This document shows positions 17,390-26,389 of a DNA stretch of 64,000 nucleotides, piece after piece; within the stretch, counting starts at the first letter, position 1; the number at the start of each line of letters is the position of its first letter. The notes under the pieces were generated by a model, which worked only from the letters and a program-made list of their open reading frames with translations, was not told the DNA's origin and ran no database searches. The position numbers and the translations under genes were made by a program. The DNA comes from Blastocatellia bacterium AA13 (lineage in GTDB: Bacteria; Acidobacteriota; Blastocatellia; UBA7656), in the NCBI GenBank assembly GCA_003222245.1, contig QHVH01000018.1, forward strand, positions 18,595-82,594, given 5' to 3'.

Positions 17390-19483
17390 TCAATCCGCGC
17401 CGCCCGCCTCCGCGAAGCGCCGAGTTATCTTTTCCACTTGTACGAGGTTGTCGTAAAAGGTCGCGCCCGCCCCCATATCGGTCAGGTGTTGTGAAGTCGT
17501 CGAGTTGACGTTGCGTCCTCCGGGACTGAGTTTCTTCCACCAGGTCGAAGGAGCTACGGCCACGCCGGTCTTGACTCTTGTTGAGACCAGAGCCGTCAGC
17601 TCGCACTCACCACGGTCGTTCCAGACGCGCACCAGTTCGCCGTCGGCAATGCTTCGAGAAGCGGCATCTTCGGGATTGATCGTGATGAACGGCGTTCGCT
17701 CGCTTTTGAGAAAAGATTCCAGATGGGAAAAGGACGTGTTCAGAAACGTCCGCGCGATCGGGCAGAGCAGTTGTATCGGAAACCGTGCCGCAAGCGCCGG
17801 CGCGCTGTCGGGAGATTCACGAGGCGGAATATACGCGGGCAGCGGGTCGAGGCCGATTTGCGCGAGCCCCTCGGAATATAATTCGCACTTGCCTGACGGC
17901 GTGGGGAAGCCGCCATCGGCGAACGGCGCAAAGACCTCCGGCAGATTCAGCCTCACCCAACCTTCTCTCTTCAGTCTTTCGACGGTCACCCCTTCGAGCG
18001 CCGAATCTCCCGATGAAAGGGCTTGCCCGATGATCTCATCTTCCGAATCTCGGAAGCAGTCTTCCTTGAATCCCATGCGCTCCGCGAGCAAGCGAAACAC
18101 TTCCCAATTCGATTTCGCTTCGCCGAGTGGAGCAATCGCGGGCTCGTTATAAACGAGGTAATAGTGCCCGTAAGGCCGGACAACGTCGCGATGTTCCAAC
18201 TGGGTCGTAGCGGGCAAGACTATATCGGCATAATCCGCGGTGTCGGTTTGAAACTGGTCGTGCACAACCGTGAAGAGATCTTCGCGCCGAAGCCCTCTAT
18301 CGACCTTTGATTGATCAGGAGCGACCGCACCGGGGTTGGAGTTATAGACATAGAGCGCTTTCACGGGCGGAGCTGCTTCGGTCAGCGCTTCGCCGAGCAG
18401 GGTCATATTAATCGTTCTCGGATTGCCGCGCGTGATGTCGGGTCGATGCAGCGCCGGCTCGTTGAGTTTGAACATGCCCCCCGTAGCGAAGAGCAGCCCG
18501 CCTCCCTTGTCTCTCCATGAACCGACGATCGCGGGCAGACACGCGATTGCGCGCACCGCCATTCCGCCGCCCGCATGACGCTGAAGCCCGTAGTTCGTGC
18601 GAATGACAGCCGGACGCGTTGCAGCGTATTCGACGGCGAAATTTGTTATCTCTTCTTCGGTAATTCCGCAGATGGCGGCCGCGCGCGCGGGCGGGAACTC
18701 GCTTATTCGCGAGCCCAATCGATCAAAGCCGATTGTATGCCGCTCTATGTAGTCCGTGTCCTGCAGACCGCGGCTGGCGATCACGTTCATCATCGACAGA
18801 GCCAGCGCGGCGTCGGTTCCGGGCCGAATCTGAATATGCTGGTCGCAATGATCCATCGTGTGAGTTCGGTAGGGATCGATGCCGATTACGCGAGCGCCTT
18901 TTTCTTTCGCCTCCTTGATCTTCGGCCAGAGGTGAACATTGGTGCTCAGCGTATTCGTCCCCCAGAGCACGATGAGCCTGGCCCGAGAGAAGTTCTCGGG
19001 GTCAGTGCCGTACACGCCGCCAAGGGTGTGTCGTATCGCTTCCGAACCGGCGGCCGAACATATCGTGAGCGCAAGCCTGCTCGCGCCCAGGCGGTTGAAG
19101 AAGCGCCGATCCATGCTCGATCCGTTCACGATGCCGAGCGTTCCGCCGGCTCTGAACGGAAGTATGGTTTCCGGACCTTCTTTAGATTCGGCAAGAGCCT
19201 GGAAGCGCTCGGCGATTTCGTCGAGAGCTTGATCCCAGCTTATTCGCTCGAAGCGGCCTTCGCCTTTCGACCCTATTCGGCGCATCGGATAGAGCAGGCG
19301 ATCGGGGTTGTACACTCTTTCGAGATATCGCGCCACCTTCGTACACAGAAACCCCTGGGTCGGCGGATGACTGGGATCGCCCGACACGCTGACAGCGCGC
19401 CCATCTTCAACCTCGATCAACATCGCGCAGGTATCCGGGCAGTCGTGAGGGCAGGCGGCGCGAACCGTCTTCTTCTGAGCCAC
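17390..19483 (-). CDS. Molybdopterin (bis-MGD) oxidoreductase
   Basis: 697 aa cytoplasmic member of the DMSO-reductase superfamily with no twin-arginine signal. The N-terminal 4Fe-4S site is CPHDCPDTC (residues 10-18) plus GFLCTK near 45. Next come the typical YPMRRIGSKGEGRFERISW region, WGTNTLSTNVHLWP near 173, and the C-terminal molydopterin-dinucleotide domain (RVWNDRGE ... WWKKLSPGGRNVN). Closest in feel to the single-subunit thiosulfate/acetylene-hydratase-like or biotin-sulfoxide-type group; the substrate is not predictable. In this operon it could reduce or oxidise an N-oxygenated intermediate (inference). 20 bp after the PRMT-like gene. Confidence 0.85.
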   Translation of the reverse strand: MAQKKTVRAACPHDCPDTCAMLIEVEDGRAVSVSGDPSHPPTQGFLCTKVARYLERVYNPDRLLYPMRRIGSKGEGRFERISWDQALDEIAERFQALAESKEGPETILPFRAGGTLGIVNGSSMDRRFFNRLGASRLALTICSAAGSEAIRHTLGGVYGTDPENFSRARLIVLWGTNTLSTNVHLWPKIKEAKEKGARVIGIDPYRTHTMDHCDQHIQIRPGTDAALALSMMNVIASRGLQDTDYIERHTIGFDRLGSRISEFPPARAAAICGITEEEITNFAVEYAATRPAVIRTNYGLQRHAGGGMAVRAIACLPAIVGSWRDKGGGLLFATGGMFKLNEPALHRPDITRGNPRTINMTLLGEALTEAAPPVKALYVYNSNPGAVAPDQSKVDRGLRREDLFTVVHDQFQTDTADYADIVLPATTQLEHRDVVRPYGHYYLVYNEPAIAPLGEAKSNWEVFRLLAERMGFKEDCFRDSEDEIIGQALSSGDSALEGVTVERLKREGWVRLNLPEVFAPFADGGFPTPSGKCELYSEGLAQIGLDPLPAYIPPRESPDSAPALAARFPIQLLCPIARTFLNTSFSHLESFLKSERTPFITINPEDAASRSIADGELVRVWNDRGECELTALVSTRVKTGVAVAPSTWWKKLSPGGRNVNSTTSQHLTDMGAGATFYDNLVQVEKITRRFAEAGGAD

Positions 19484-19503
19484 TAGGTAACCTCGTCTGA
19501 TTG

Positions 19504-20679
19504 TTAGGAAGCGGCGTTGATGCCGGTGATTTCACGTGGGCCGATGATCTTAAAACTGATCGTCGAGCAATCGTGTTCGGCTTGAATGTTTATTGGCTCT
19601 CCTGCTCTCACGGCAATCCCCTTGCGAAAGGCTTCCATGGCCTGAGTCCAGTGAGTGGTGCTGCCCGGCTGATTCGACACCGAGATGTCGTCGTCAAGGT
19701 ACAGGGTGAACCAAAATATGATCGCGTGACAGACGCCATCTCTTTTTATCGGCGCCTTCACGATACTTTGCGAGGGAGTTATCGGCGCTCCCGCGAAATC
19801 AAAATGCAGGACATCGAACGGCTCGCTAAGCTCGACGTATTCAAATCCCCCGAGGCGGACCGGGAAGTACTCGGGCGTCGCGTAGTGATTGAACGGGCTC
19901 ACGTCGAACCCGCAGGATTTTTCAACGAAGTTGAGCCGCTGCAGGCGCCTACTTTCCACCAGTACGGCGCTGACAGTGGCTGCGCAGGGGATTATACGAG
20001 CGTCTTCGGTCAGCAGGTGCTCTCTGGCATGAGCTATGGAGCCGACGATGCCCTCGCCGAGCAGACCGCAATCCACTGTCTCGGTAACCAGCAGATTCTG
20101 CTTTACCGGCAGATCGACTCCGAGCCGGAGCTTGGTCGACCGCTCATTAATGATTTTCACTCGGTCGTCGTAGCCGTTTAGCCGGACCGTGTCCTGGGCG
20201 AGCTCCGCAACGGTTGGGTTTATCTCGCAGGAGAATACTTGCCTGGCACCCGCGCGCGCCGCTATCAGCGCCAACAACCCGGACCCGGATCCGATATCGA
20301 ACACGATGCTTTCGGAAGTGACCGCGCGGTTCAGGGCCATTTCATACGCGTGGTTTCGCTCGTCGTCGTTAAGCATGGCGAAGTGCCAGCGAGGAACGAT
20401 CTTACAATGCGCGCGTTTTAGGCCGACGCTCGCTTCTTCATGATCGGGATCGAGATACACGGCGGCCTCGAAGCACTTCATTGCGTCATAGTACTGCATG
20501 TTTTCCATGTGTACCCGGCCTTGAGACACCAGCAACCGCACCAGATCAGGGGAACGATGATCCAGCGCGGTCTGGGTTCCCGCGGCATATTTGCTTCCCG
20601 GCTCGATTTCTCCGTGACCCGTTTTGGCGAATCGGCCAAGCAGATCACCCTGCAGCAAGAATGTTTGCTTTCCAAGCAT
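19504..20679 (-). CDS. TPR plus PRMT-like (protein arginine N-methyltransferase fold) methyltransferase
   Basis: 391 aa. Residues about 45-85 look like TPR helices (VHMENMQYYDAMKCFEAAVY). The SAM site is VFDIGSGSGLLALIAARAGA (about 125-144), with the acidic strand end SCEINP. LLVTETVDCGLLGEGIV (about 196-212) takes the place of the PRMT double-E loop and resembles the PRMT7/PRMT9 form. A C-terminal beta-barrel part follows. Eukaryotic relatives methylate guanidino nitrogens of arginine. Directly downstream of an amidinotransferase, it may methylate a small guanidino compound rather than a protein (inference). 21 bp separate it from that gene. Confidence 0.75.
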   Translation of the reverse strand: MLGKQTFLLQGDLLGRFAKTGHGEIEPGSKYAAGTQTALDHRSPDLVRLLVSQGRVHMENMQYYDAMKCFEAAVYLDPDHEEASVGLKRAHCKIVPRWHFAMLNDDERNHAYEMALNRAVTSESIVFDIGSGSGLLALIAARAGARQVFSCEINPTVAELAQDTVRLNGYDDRVKIINERSTKLRLGVDLPVKQNLLVTETVDCGLLGEGIVGSIAHAREHLLTEDARIIPCAATVSAVLVESRRLQRLNFVEKSCGFDVSPFNHYATPEYFPVRLGGFEYVELSEPFDVLHFDFAGAPITPSQSIVKAPIKRDGVCHAIIFWFTLYLDDDISVSNQPGSTTHWTQAMEAFRKGIAVRAGEPINIQAEHDCSTISFKIIGPREITGINAAS

Positions 20680-20700
20680 CGCAGTTCTCTCCCGTTGTGA

Positions 20701-21804
20701 TTAGAAATAGGAGGAAAGCGTCCCACGCCGCCTTACGTCGGCCGTAGCGCAATGGAAGGAGCCTCCAAAGGAATTGAAGTTTCGAAAACCGCACGGGATC
20801 GGCTTAAAGCCCCACCGCTTCATTGCTCGAATGAGCGTTTCTTCGCCCTTCTCGACGATCACTCTCTCTTCATCGAGCATCAGGATATTCATGTTTATCC
20901 ATTTGCTGGTCATATAGAGACAATGATCGTCGGGAATGCACGGCTCCGGAGCCTGCAGCGCGTCCCATCCTCTGAATATTCTCGGCAGTTCAAACACCCG
21001 CTCGGGATTGATCAACACCTTTCCAGGAGCCAGCGGCATAAATGTCGCGTCGATGTGCATCGGGTGCGTATCTTTGAACTCGACGACGTGAATCGTGTAC
21101 TCCTTGCCGAGATGCCGCCGGAGCCAGTTTATTCCCATGAGATTCGTGACGTTGCTGCGTTGAACGAAGATGTCTTTTCCGCACCGGATGAAATCCGCCG
21201 CGTCAAAGGTAGGCTCAAACTCCGTTATGCAGTACCGCGGGCTTCCATCCTCGCCCGGGTCTTCGTAGTCGTAGTCGTACAGGTCGTCTCGGAGTTGAGG
21301 CTTTGGCGCGGATGTCCATTTAGCCCCCGCGTTGAAGTAGTCGGAAAGCAGCTCGCGATAGGCGTTGATTTCCCAGTATCTGGAGCGCCACGCCATCGGA
21401 GACTCGATGATCTCGTTCCCGATCACCAGTAGAATGTCTCGCGGCATCGCGGCATACAGGCCGCCGGGCGCGGACCAATCCTGAGTGCTGAACGGCCGCG
21501 CATGATTGACGATCGAAGGGCGGCGGACTACCACGCCTTCAGCTTCCAGTATATGAACAAAGCCTTCGAGATCTCTTTCAGCGGCTTGCACCTGTTCCAT
21601 GGGAAAAGGCTTGCCGGCGTTGCTTCTGTAAAAGCTCTTTTGATTGAGCGGCATCGTTGACTCCAGCGTCACATGCCACTCCGGGACGCATGCTCCGTTA
21701 ACCACGCCGACGACGACCTCCTCGAGAGGATCCCATTCGTTGAAAGAGTTGACGGCGTGGCCGATTGGTTCAGGCGCAGGTTCGATTCTACGACGCTCTT
21801 GCAT
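20701..21804 (-). CDS. Glycine-amidinotransferase-like enzyme
   Basis: Transfers the amidino group of arginine to an amine, forming a guanidino compound and ornithine. 367 aa from the ATG at 21804, which has AGGAGG just upstream. It matches the AGAT/GATM family: FDAADFIRCGKDIF (about 200-213) with the catalytic Asp, HPMHIDATF with H250, and GGSFHCATADVRRRGT with the nucleophile C352 close to the C terminus. Cyanobacterial homologues (CyrA, SxtG, AoaA type) begin alkaloid pathways in the same way. The acceptor amine is unknown. Same operon as the PRMT-like and diiron enzymes. Confidence 0.9.
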   Translation of the reverse strand: MQERRRIEPAPEPIGHAVNSFNEWDPLEEVVVGVVNGACVPEWHVTLESTMPLNQKSFYRSNAGKPFPMEQVQAAERDLEGFVHILEAEGVVVRRPSIVNHARPFSTQDWSAPGGLYAAMPRDILLVIGNEIIESPMAWRSRYWEINAYRELLSDYFNAGAKWTSAPKPQLRDDLYDYDYEDPGEDGSPRYCITEFEPTFDAADFIRCGKDIFVQRSNVTNLMGINWLRRHLGKEYTIHVVEFKDTHPMHIDATFMPLAPGKVLINPERVFELPRIFRGWDALQAPEPCIPDDHCLYMTSKWINMNILMLDEERVIVEKGEETLIRAMKRWGFKPIPCGFRNFNSFGGSFHCATADVRRRGTLSSYF

Positions 21805-21853
21805 CCTCTTCCTCCTCGTATTTGGCTGTGTAGTGGTTCGGTTGGTTAACTGA

Positions 21854-22198
21854 TCAAGAATCTCGGCCGCACAGCGGATCGGCGACGCCGGTTCGCTTGT
21901 ACAGCCGCACCGATGTTTCCGGTGAAACATCGAGAATCATGCTGATCAGCCCCTTGTTTTCGACGGATGGGACTGCACGTTTCGCCAGAATCTTTTTCGA
22001 GTATCTGGTTCCGTGCCACGGACACATCAGGCACTGATCGGCGGACGCCCACTCTCCCAGATGAAGCGGCCCTCCGCGATGCAGGCAACGGGCGCTGGAA
22101 ACCAGTGAGCCGCCTTCAGGAAAGCGAAGCACAAAGTACGGCTCTTCGCCCGCCAGGATATAGTTGTACTGTGTTGGATCGAATCTTATGACAAGCAC
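21854..22198 (-). CDS. Small Rieske 2Fe-2S protein
   Basis: About 114 aa from a GTG at 22198 that overlaps the stop of the HDO-cupin gene by 13 bp. The start is chosen because the longer frame upstream is arginine-rich non-coding overlap; no strong ribosome binding site is visible. A single Rieske domain: CLHRGG (C-x-H) and CPWHGT (C-x2-H) 16 residues later. There is no catalytic oxygenase domain and no membrane anchor, so it is a ferredoxin-type electron carrier. It likely donates electrons to one or both diiron oxygenases of the operon (inference). Confidence 0.82.
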   Translation of the reverse strand: MLVIRFDPTQYNYILAGEEPYFVLRFPEGGSLVSSARCLHRGGPLHLGEWASADQCLMCPWHGTRYSKKILAKRAVPSVENKGLISMILDVSPETSVRLYKRTGVADPLCGRDS

Positions 22199-23664
22199 GC
22201 TTTGTAGTCGTCGATCGAATAGATGTGGTAGACGCAGTCTTCTTTCGAAGTGATAAGCGCTCCATGCAGCCGGTTGTGAAGCAATATGGTTCCTTCGCCG
22301 GGGTGAAGCGGCACTTTGCGGTCGTGGCCGGTGACAAAGTCCATGACACCGCTTTCCACGAGACATAGCTCATCCGCGTCGTGCACGTGAGTAATCGACA
22401 ATTCTCCGAGCGGCTCGACGTAGGTCCCCTGGCGGCATTTCACCGCACCGCTCGTGATCCTCTCCAGCAGCGGCTCGGTCAGGCCCTTATACTCCAGGCC
22501 CCTGTCACTCCAATCGGACTGCTCGACGAAATCGGACTCGGCTATTTCGGACAACAATCTAAATTCTTCGATGCCCCGAACTATATCCTCGATAATGATG
22601 TCGCCGTGCTTTTCGAGGGCCGGCACTACGATCTTGTCGAAGACCATCCTTCCGTGATGGAGATCGATGTGGACGTGCTCGTCGAAATACCGCGTGTCGG
22701 CTTTAGCCCCGAACACCGTTCGCAGCGCTTCGGATATCTGGCGGCAAGTATGCGAAAAAGTCGCTTCGGTGTAGGCGAGCGCTCCCAGGAATCTGAAGAA
22801 TTTCGAGTGATCTCGCGAAACATAATGGAAGTAGTTGCTGAGAGCCATCGACGAAGTCAGATAGAACTGGAAGTAGGCATGGGTCTGCGCTTCAAGGCCG
22901 CAGCTTTCGAGCGTCCGCTCAAACAAGGTGCTGTGCTTCGTGTCGTGTACGCCGTAGCCGTATTCGTCGACGATGACTTTGAACAGCTCCGATTGTATGG
23001 GGCCGAATCGGCCTCCGACGTTGCGAATCATCGCCGACGCCTCGGATAAAAAGTCCATCATGAGTTGAATCAGAAACGACGACGCCGTACGTTCACGGTC
23101 GGGCGAATACAGGATCGCGGCTACCGATCTGCTTTCGGACTGGTTGGCTTCGCGAACAAGATCGTCCAGATAAGACTTCAATATCGCGGGCGTCCATTTG
23201 CCGGATACGCTCACTTCCTTATCCAGAAAACTGAACACGTGGTCTTCCAGAATGGGCCGCGCGAGCTCACCCAGGAGCTTGGTCTCCTGGGAATAGAACA
23301 ACTCGAAATCCTTCCTCTTCGAGGCGAAGCCTTTTTCGGGAAGAAAGACCAGATCGCTCTCATAGATGTTGAGCAAGAGCCGCTGGGCCGCAAGCGCGCT
23401 GTAGTTGAGCGCTTCGCGCCGGGCCAATGTCTTTGTGAAATCGATGTACTTGAGGACATGCGGCCTGACCGCACGGCGGTATGGATCGTCCTCGGTCGTC
23501 CATTCCTCGGTTGCGCCAAAGAGAGGATTGTCGGCGTACAACTGGATGCACTCTTTGACTGCCTCCGGGTCCCGCTGAAACACCTTCTTGAGTTGCAAAC
23601 CGTTCGAGGCGCTCCTTGCGCCTTCGAGCACGGCGTCCGCGGCCGATGCTTGATATTTTGTCAT
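22186..23664 (-). CDS. Heme-oxygenase-like diiron oxygenase (HDO) fused to a cupin
   Basis: 492 aa from the ATG at 23664, with AGGAGA seven bases ahead; first gene of the operon. The HDO domain (about 80-370) has ligand candidates E234 (VDEYGYG), H244 (TKHSTLF), E300 (YTEATF), and H330, D334 and H337 in HVHIDLHH. All six match the HDO pattern seen in UndA, SznF and similar enzymes. A C-terminal cupin (about 405-485) has an intact metal site: H426-x-H428-x3-E432, and PGEGTILLH with H463. HDOs oxidise amines or fragment amino and fatty acids; some cupins make N-N bonds. A sequence of about 80 residues precedes the HDO core. Substrate unknown. Confidence 0.85.
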   Translation of the reverse strand: MTKYQASAADAVLEGARSASNGLQLKKVFQRDPEAVKECIQLYADNPLFGATEEWTTEDDPYRRAVRPHVLKYIDFTKTLARREALNYSALAAQRLLLNIYESDLVFLPEKGFASKRKDFELFYSQETKLLGELARPILEDHVFSFLDKEVSVSGKWTPAILKSYLDDLVREANQSESRSVAAILYSPDRERTASSFLIQLMMDFLSEASAMIRNVGGRFGPIQSELFKVIVDEYGYGVHDTKHSTLFERTLESCGLEAQTHAYFQFYLTSSMALSNYFHYVSRDHSKFFRFLGALAYTEATFSHTCRQISEALRTVFGAKADTRYFDEHVHIDLHHGRMVFDKIVVPALEKHGDIIIEDIVRGIEEFRLLSEIAESDFVEQSDWSDRGLEYKGLTEPLLERITSGAVKCRQGTYVEPLGELSITHVHDADELCLVESGVMDFVTGHDRKVPLHPGEGTILLHNRLHGALITSKEDCVYHIYSIDDYKACLS

Positions 23665-23806
23665 GTTTGTCTCCTGGGTGCTGTTTTTAGAACCGTCGAT
23701 TAGAGCTAAGAGGAATTTTTTACTTTTTGCTCGCAGCGTCGCCGACTTATAGCCATCTTCACGGAACAATCCGAAAAATGGCTTCGGAAACAAATCGCCC
23801 CGCGCA

Positions 23807-23863
23807 CCGGGGGCTGCGCTGCGCTGGCCCCCGGCTATTGGCGCGTTCCCCTTCAGGGGGAAC
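23807..23863. terminator. Two adjacent hairpins between the ADOP permease and the HDO operon
   Basis: CCGGGGGC (23807-23814) pairs with GCCCCCGG (23827-23834). GTTCCCC (23845-23851) pairs with GGGGAAC (23857-23863) around a short loop. They stand just after the permease gene on the minus strand and so could end the lipopeptide transcript before the HDO operon begins. No U-run follows. A 13-base motif, GGAACAATCCGAA, occurs on both sides of the pair (23763 and 23859). That suggests the stems may instead belong to a small dispersed repeat element. Confidence 0.4.
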
Positions 23864-23920
23864 AATCCGAATTACCGCGGAAATGAAATGAAATACTCGA
23901 GCCGGCCCCAAACAGTCGTT

Positions 23921-26353
23921 CTACTCGGTTCTGAGCGCCGCCGCGGGATTGACGCGGCTCGCCCTTAATGCGGGCAGGTAGCTCGCCGCCAATCCAACTC
24001 CGAATAGAAGTATCGGGGCCGCCACGAAAGTGAGCGGATCGCGCACTCCGACATCGAAAAGCATGGTCCTTATCAAGGAGGTCAGGATGAATGCGCTCAA
24101 CAGGCCGACCGCCAATCCCACGAGAATGATCCTTACGCCGTCGCTGACGATCATCCTGATCGCATGGCTTCTTCTTGCGCCAAGCGCCATGCGAATTCCG
24201 ATCTCGTGCTTTCGTTGATTCACGTTATACGAGATCAGCCCGTACAGCCCTATCGCAGCAAGCACCAGGGCGGCGGCCGCGAAAATCTCGAGAAGCAATA
24301 GATTGAATTTTCGAGGAGCGATGAGCGCGGACATGACCTGATCCATTGTCCTCAGGCTTGTGGGAACATCTTTGTCTACGTTCCGGACCTCGTCTCGAAC
24401 GGCGGACTGCAACCCGAGCGGATCGCCGTCGGTGCGCATAACCCAGAACAGGTTATTCGTAAGAAACGGAACGGCCCCATCCGGCGCCTGCGCCATCGCC
24501 GCATAGATGTCGAACGTCGGCTCTCCATCGAGCCCGTATTGTTTCACGTCTCCGGCGACGCCGACGACTTCGGCCTCGCGATCGCTTCCTTCTATCTTGA
24601 GGTGCGAGCCGAGCGGACTCTCATTCGGCCAATATCTGCGAGCGAGGGTTTGATTGATCACGACGACCGGCTGCGTGGCGGCCGTATCGAGCGGGCTAAG
24701 CCCCCGGCCTTCTAACAGCGGTATCCCCATCGTCGACAGGTACTCGGGGCTCGCCATCCGATATTGAGCCAAAGGCGTCTCCGCGCGTGAGACAGGAGGC
24801 CGACCGACGATCGTGAACTCGGGCCGCAATATCAGATCGCTCATAGGAACGATCGAGACCCCCCCCGCCGATTTGACTCCCGTAAGAGCGCCGAGCCGCA
24901 GAGACAGTTGATCGTTGAACGTCGTCACCGCCTGCCTGTTGGCGTATCGGGATTTGGGCAACGACATCTGGAGCACAAGCAAGTTGTCGGAATCGAAGCC
25001 CGGCCTCACCGACTGAAGCCTGATAAAGCTCCTGATCAACAGTCCTGCCGTCACAAGCAGTACAAGGGAGATAGCTACTTCCAGTACGACTAGAACTCCA
25101 CGGGCGTGTTTGACCTGGCTTCCAACAGTCGAGCCGCGAGTGCCTTCTTTCAGATCTTCATTCAGATCGGTCCGCGAGCCTTGAACCGCCGGCGCGAAGC
25201 CGAAGATTACGCCGGTAACAATCGAAAGCCCGAGAGTAAAGATCAGCACGGAGGGGTCCAGGCCGACCTCCGCCGCGCGAGGAAGCCCGGCGGGACTCAA
25301 CGCTATCAACGACTCAATTCCAAGTCGGGCCAGCGCGATGCCCAGCAGACCTCCAGCGAGCGCGAGAATCAAACTCTCGGTAAGAAGCTGTCGAACCAGG
25401 GCGCCTCTACTCGCGCCGAGCGCGCTCCGAATCGCCATCTCCTTGCGGCGGGACGAAGCCCGCGCCAGAGACAGGTTCGCGATGTTCAGGCACACGATCA
25501 TCAAAACGAGAGCGACCGCCCCGAGTAATAAAGCGAGACCGAGCCAGAAGTTTCCCACGATCTCATCCTGCAGCCGGAATAATCTGACGCCCTGTTTGGC
25601 GGCGTTGCTTGTCGGATAGTCCTGCTGGAGCTTCCTTGCGATAGAGTCCTGGTCCGCCTGCGCCTGTTGAAGCGTTGCGCCGGGTTTCATTCGGCCGATG
25701 ACCTTGAGAAAATTCGCCGCTCGATTCTGTCGCCGGAAGTCCGTGTCCATTGAAAGCGGCGCTATTATTTCGGCCTTCGATCCGGGGAAAATGAACTCCG
25801 GCGGCATAACGCCGGCAACCGTGTAGCCCTCGCCGTTCAAGATGACCTGCCGGCCGACGATGCTTTTGTCGCCGCCGAACCTGCGAAGCCACAGTCCGTT
25901 GCTCAAGACGACTACATGCTGCGCGCCGGGCTTGTCGTCCTCGGGAATCAAAGTTCGGCCGGTAAATGCGCTCACGCCCAGCAGACCGAAGCTATCGGCG
26001 GAAGCCCGTACGCCCAACAACCGCTCGGGGTCGCCGCTTTCGGTTAGATTGGCGCTCCAATCGGTAAAGGCGGCCAGTTGCTCCATCGTCGTGTTCTGAT
26101 CTCTGTGATCGATGTAGTCGGGTATTGAAAACGGCGCCTTGTCCCTGTCGGTGCGAGAGGACCAGATCCATACGAGCTTTCCGGGATCGCTGAACGGCAG
26201 TTGGCGCAGGATGATCGTGTTCACCATGCTGAAGATCGCCGTATTGGCGCCGATTCCAAGACCCAGGATCAACAACGAGACCAGAGTAAAGCCCGGCCGC
26301 GTACGCAATATCCTGATGGCCAATCGGATGTCCTGTAATAGCGTGCCGCCCAT
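23921..26353 (-). CDS. ADOP-type ABC transporter permease (FtsX/MacB duplication)
   Basis: 810 aa. N-terminal DIRLAIRILRTRPGFTLVSL leads into the first membrane helix. A MacB-like periplasmic domain, three membrane helices with FtsX motif (about 280-400), a linker, a second periplasmic domain and a second FtsX block follow. The second block (ALGARRSHAIRMIVSDG ... ASYLPALRASRVNP) ends in AAALRTE. This duplicated permease with no ATPase of its own is the Acidobacteria-type ADOP architecture. It follows the methyltransferase by 36 bp and is the last gene of the lipopeptide operon, so it might serve export or self-protection. Most ADOP genes lack assigned substrates. Confidence 0.88.
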   Translation of the reverse strand: MGGTLLQDIRLAIRILRTRPGFTLVSLLILGLGIGANTAIFSMVNTIILRQLPFSDPGKLVWIWSSRTDRDKAPFSIPDYIDHRDQNTTMEQLAAFTDWSANLTESGDPERLLGVRASADSFGLLGVSAFTGRTLIPEDDKPGAQHVVVLSNGLWLRRFGGDKSIVGRQVILNGEGYTVAGVMPPEFIFPGSKAEIIAPLSMDTDFRRQNRAANFLKVIGRMKPGATLQQAQADQDSIARKLQQDYPTSNAAKQGVRLFRLQDEIVGNFWLGLALLLGAVALVLMIVCLNIANLSLARASSRRKEMAIRSALGASRGALVRQLLTESLILALAGGLLGIALARLGIESLIALSPAGLPRAAEVGLDPSVLIFTLGLSIVTGVIFGFAPAVQGSRTDLNEDLKEGTRGSTVGSQVKHARGVLVVLEVAISLVLLVTAGLLIRSFIRLQSVRPGFDSDNLLVLQMSLPKSRYANRQAVTTFNDQLSLRLGALTGVKSAGGVSIVPMSDLILRPEFTIVGRPPVSRAETPLAQYRMASPEYLSTMGIPLLEGRGLSPLDTAATQPVVVINQTLARRYWPNESPLGSHLKIEGSDREAEVVGVAGDVKQYGLDGEPTFDIYAAMAQAPDGAVPFLTNNLFWVMRTDGDPLGLQSAVRDEVRNVDKDVPTSLRTMDQVMSALIAPRKFNLLLLEIFAAAALVLAAIGLYGLISYNVNQRKHEIGIRMALGARRSHAIRMIVSDGVRIILVGLAVGLLSAFILTSLIRTMLFDVGVRDPLTFVAAPILLFGVGLAASYLPALRASRVNPAAALRTE

Positions 26354-26389
26354 TTTATTTGTTACCCCCTTGTCCTAGCTCTTGGACCG

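Noticed and set aside
18575..19486. 303-codon plus-strand frame opposite the molybdopterin oxidoreductase
   Set aside because: Shadow of the real gene: no domain, unlikely composition, and the minus-strand enzyme is complete.
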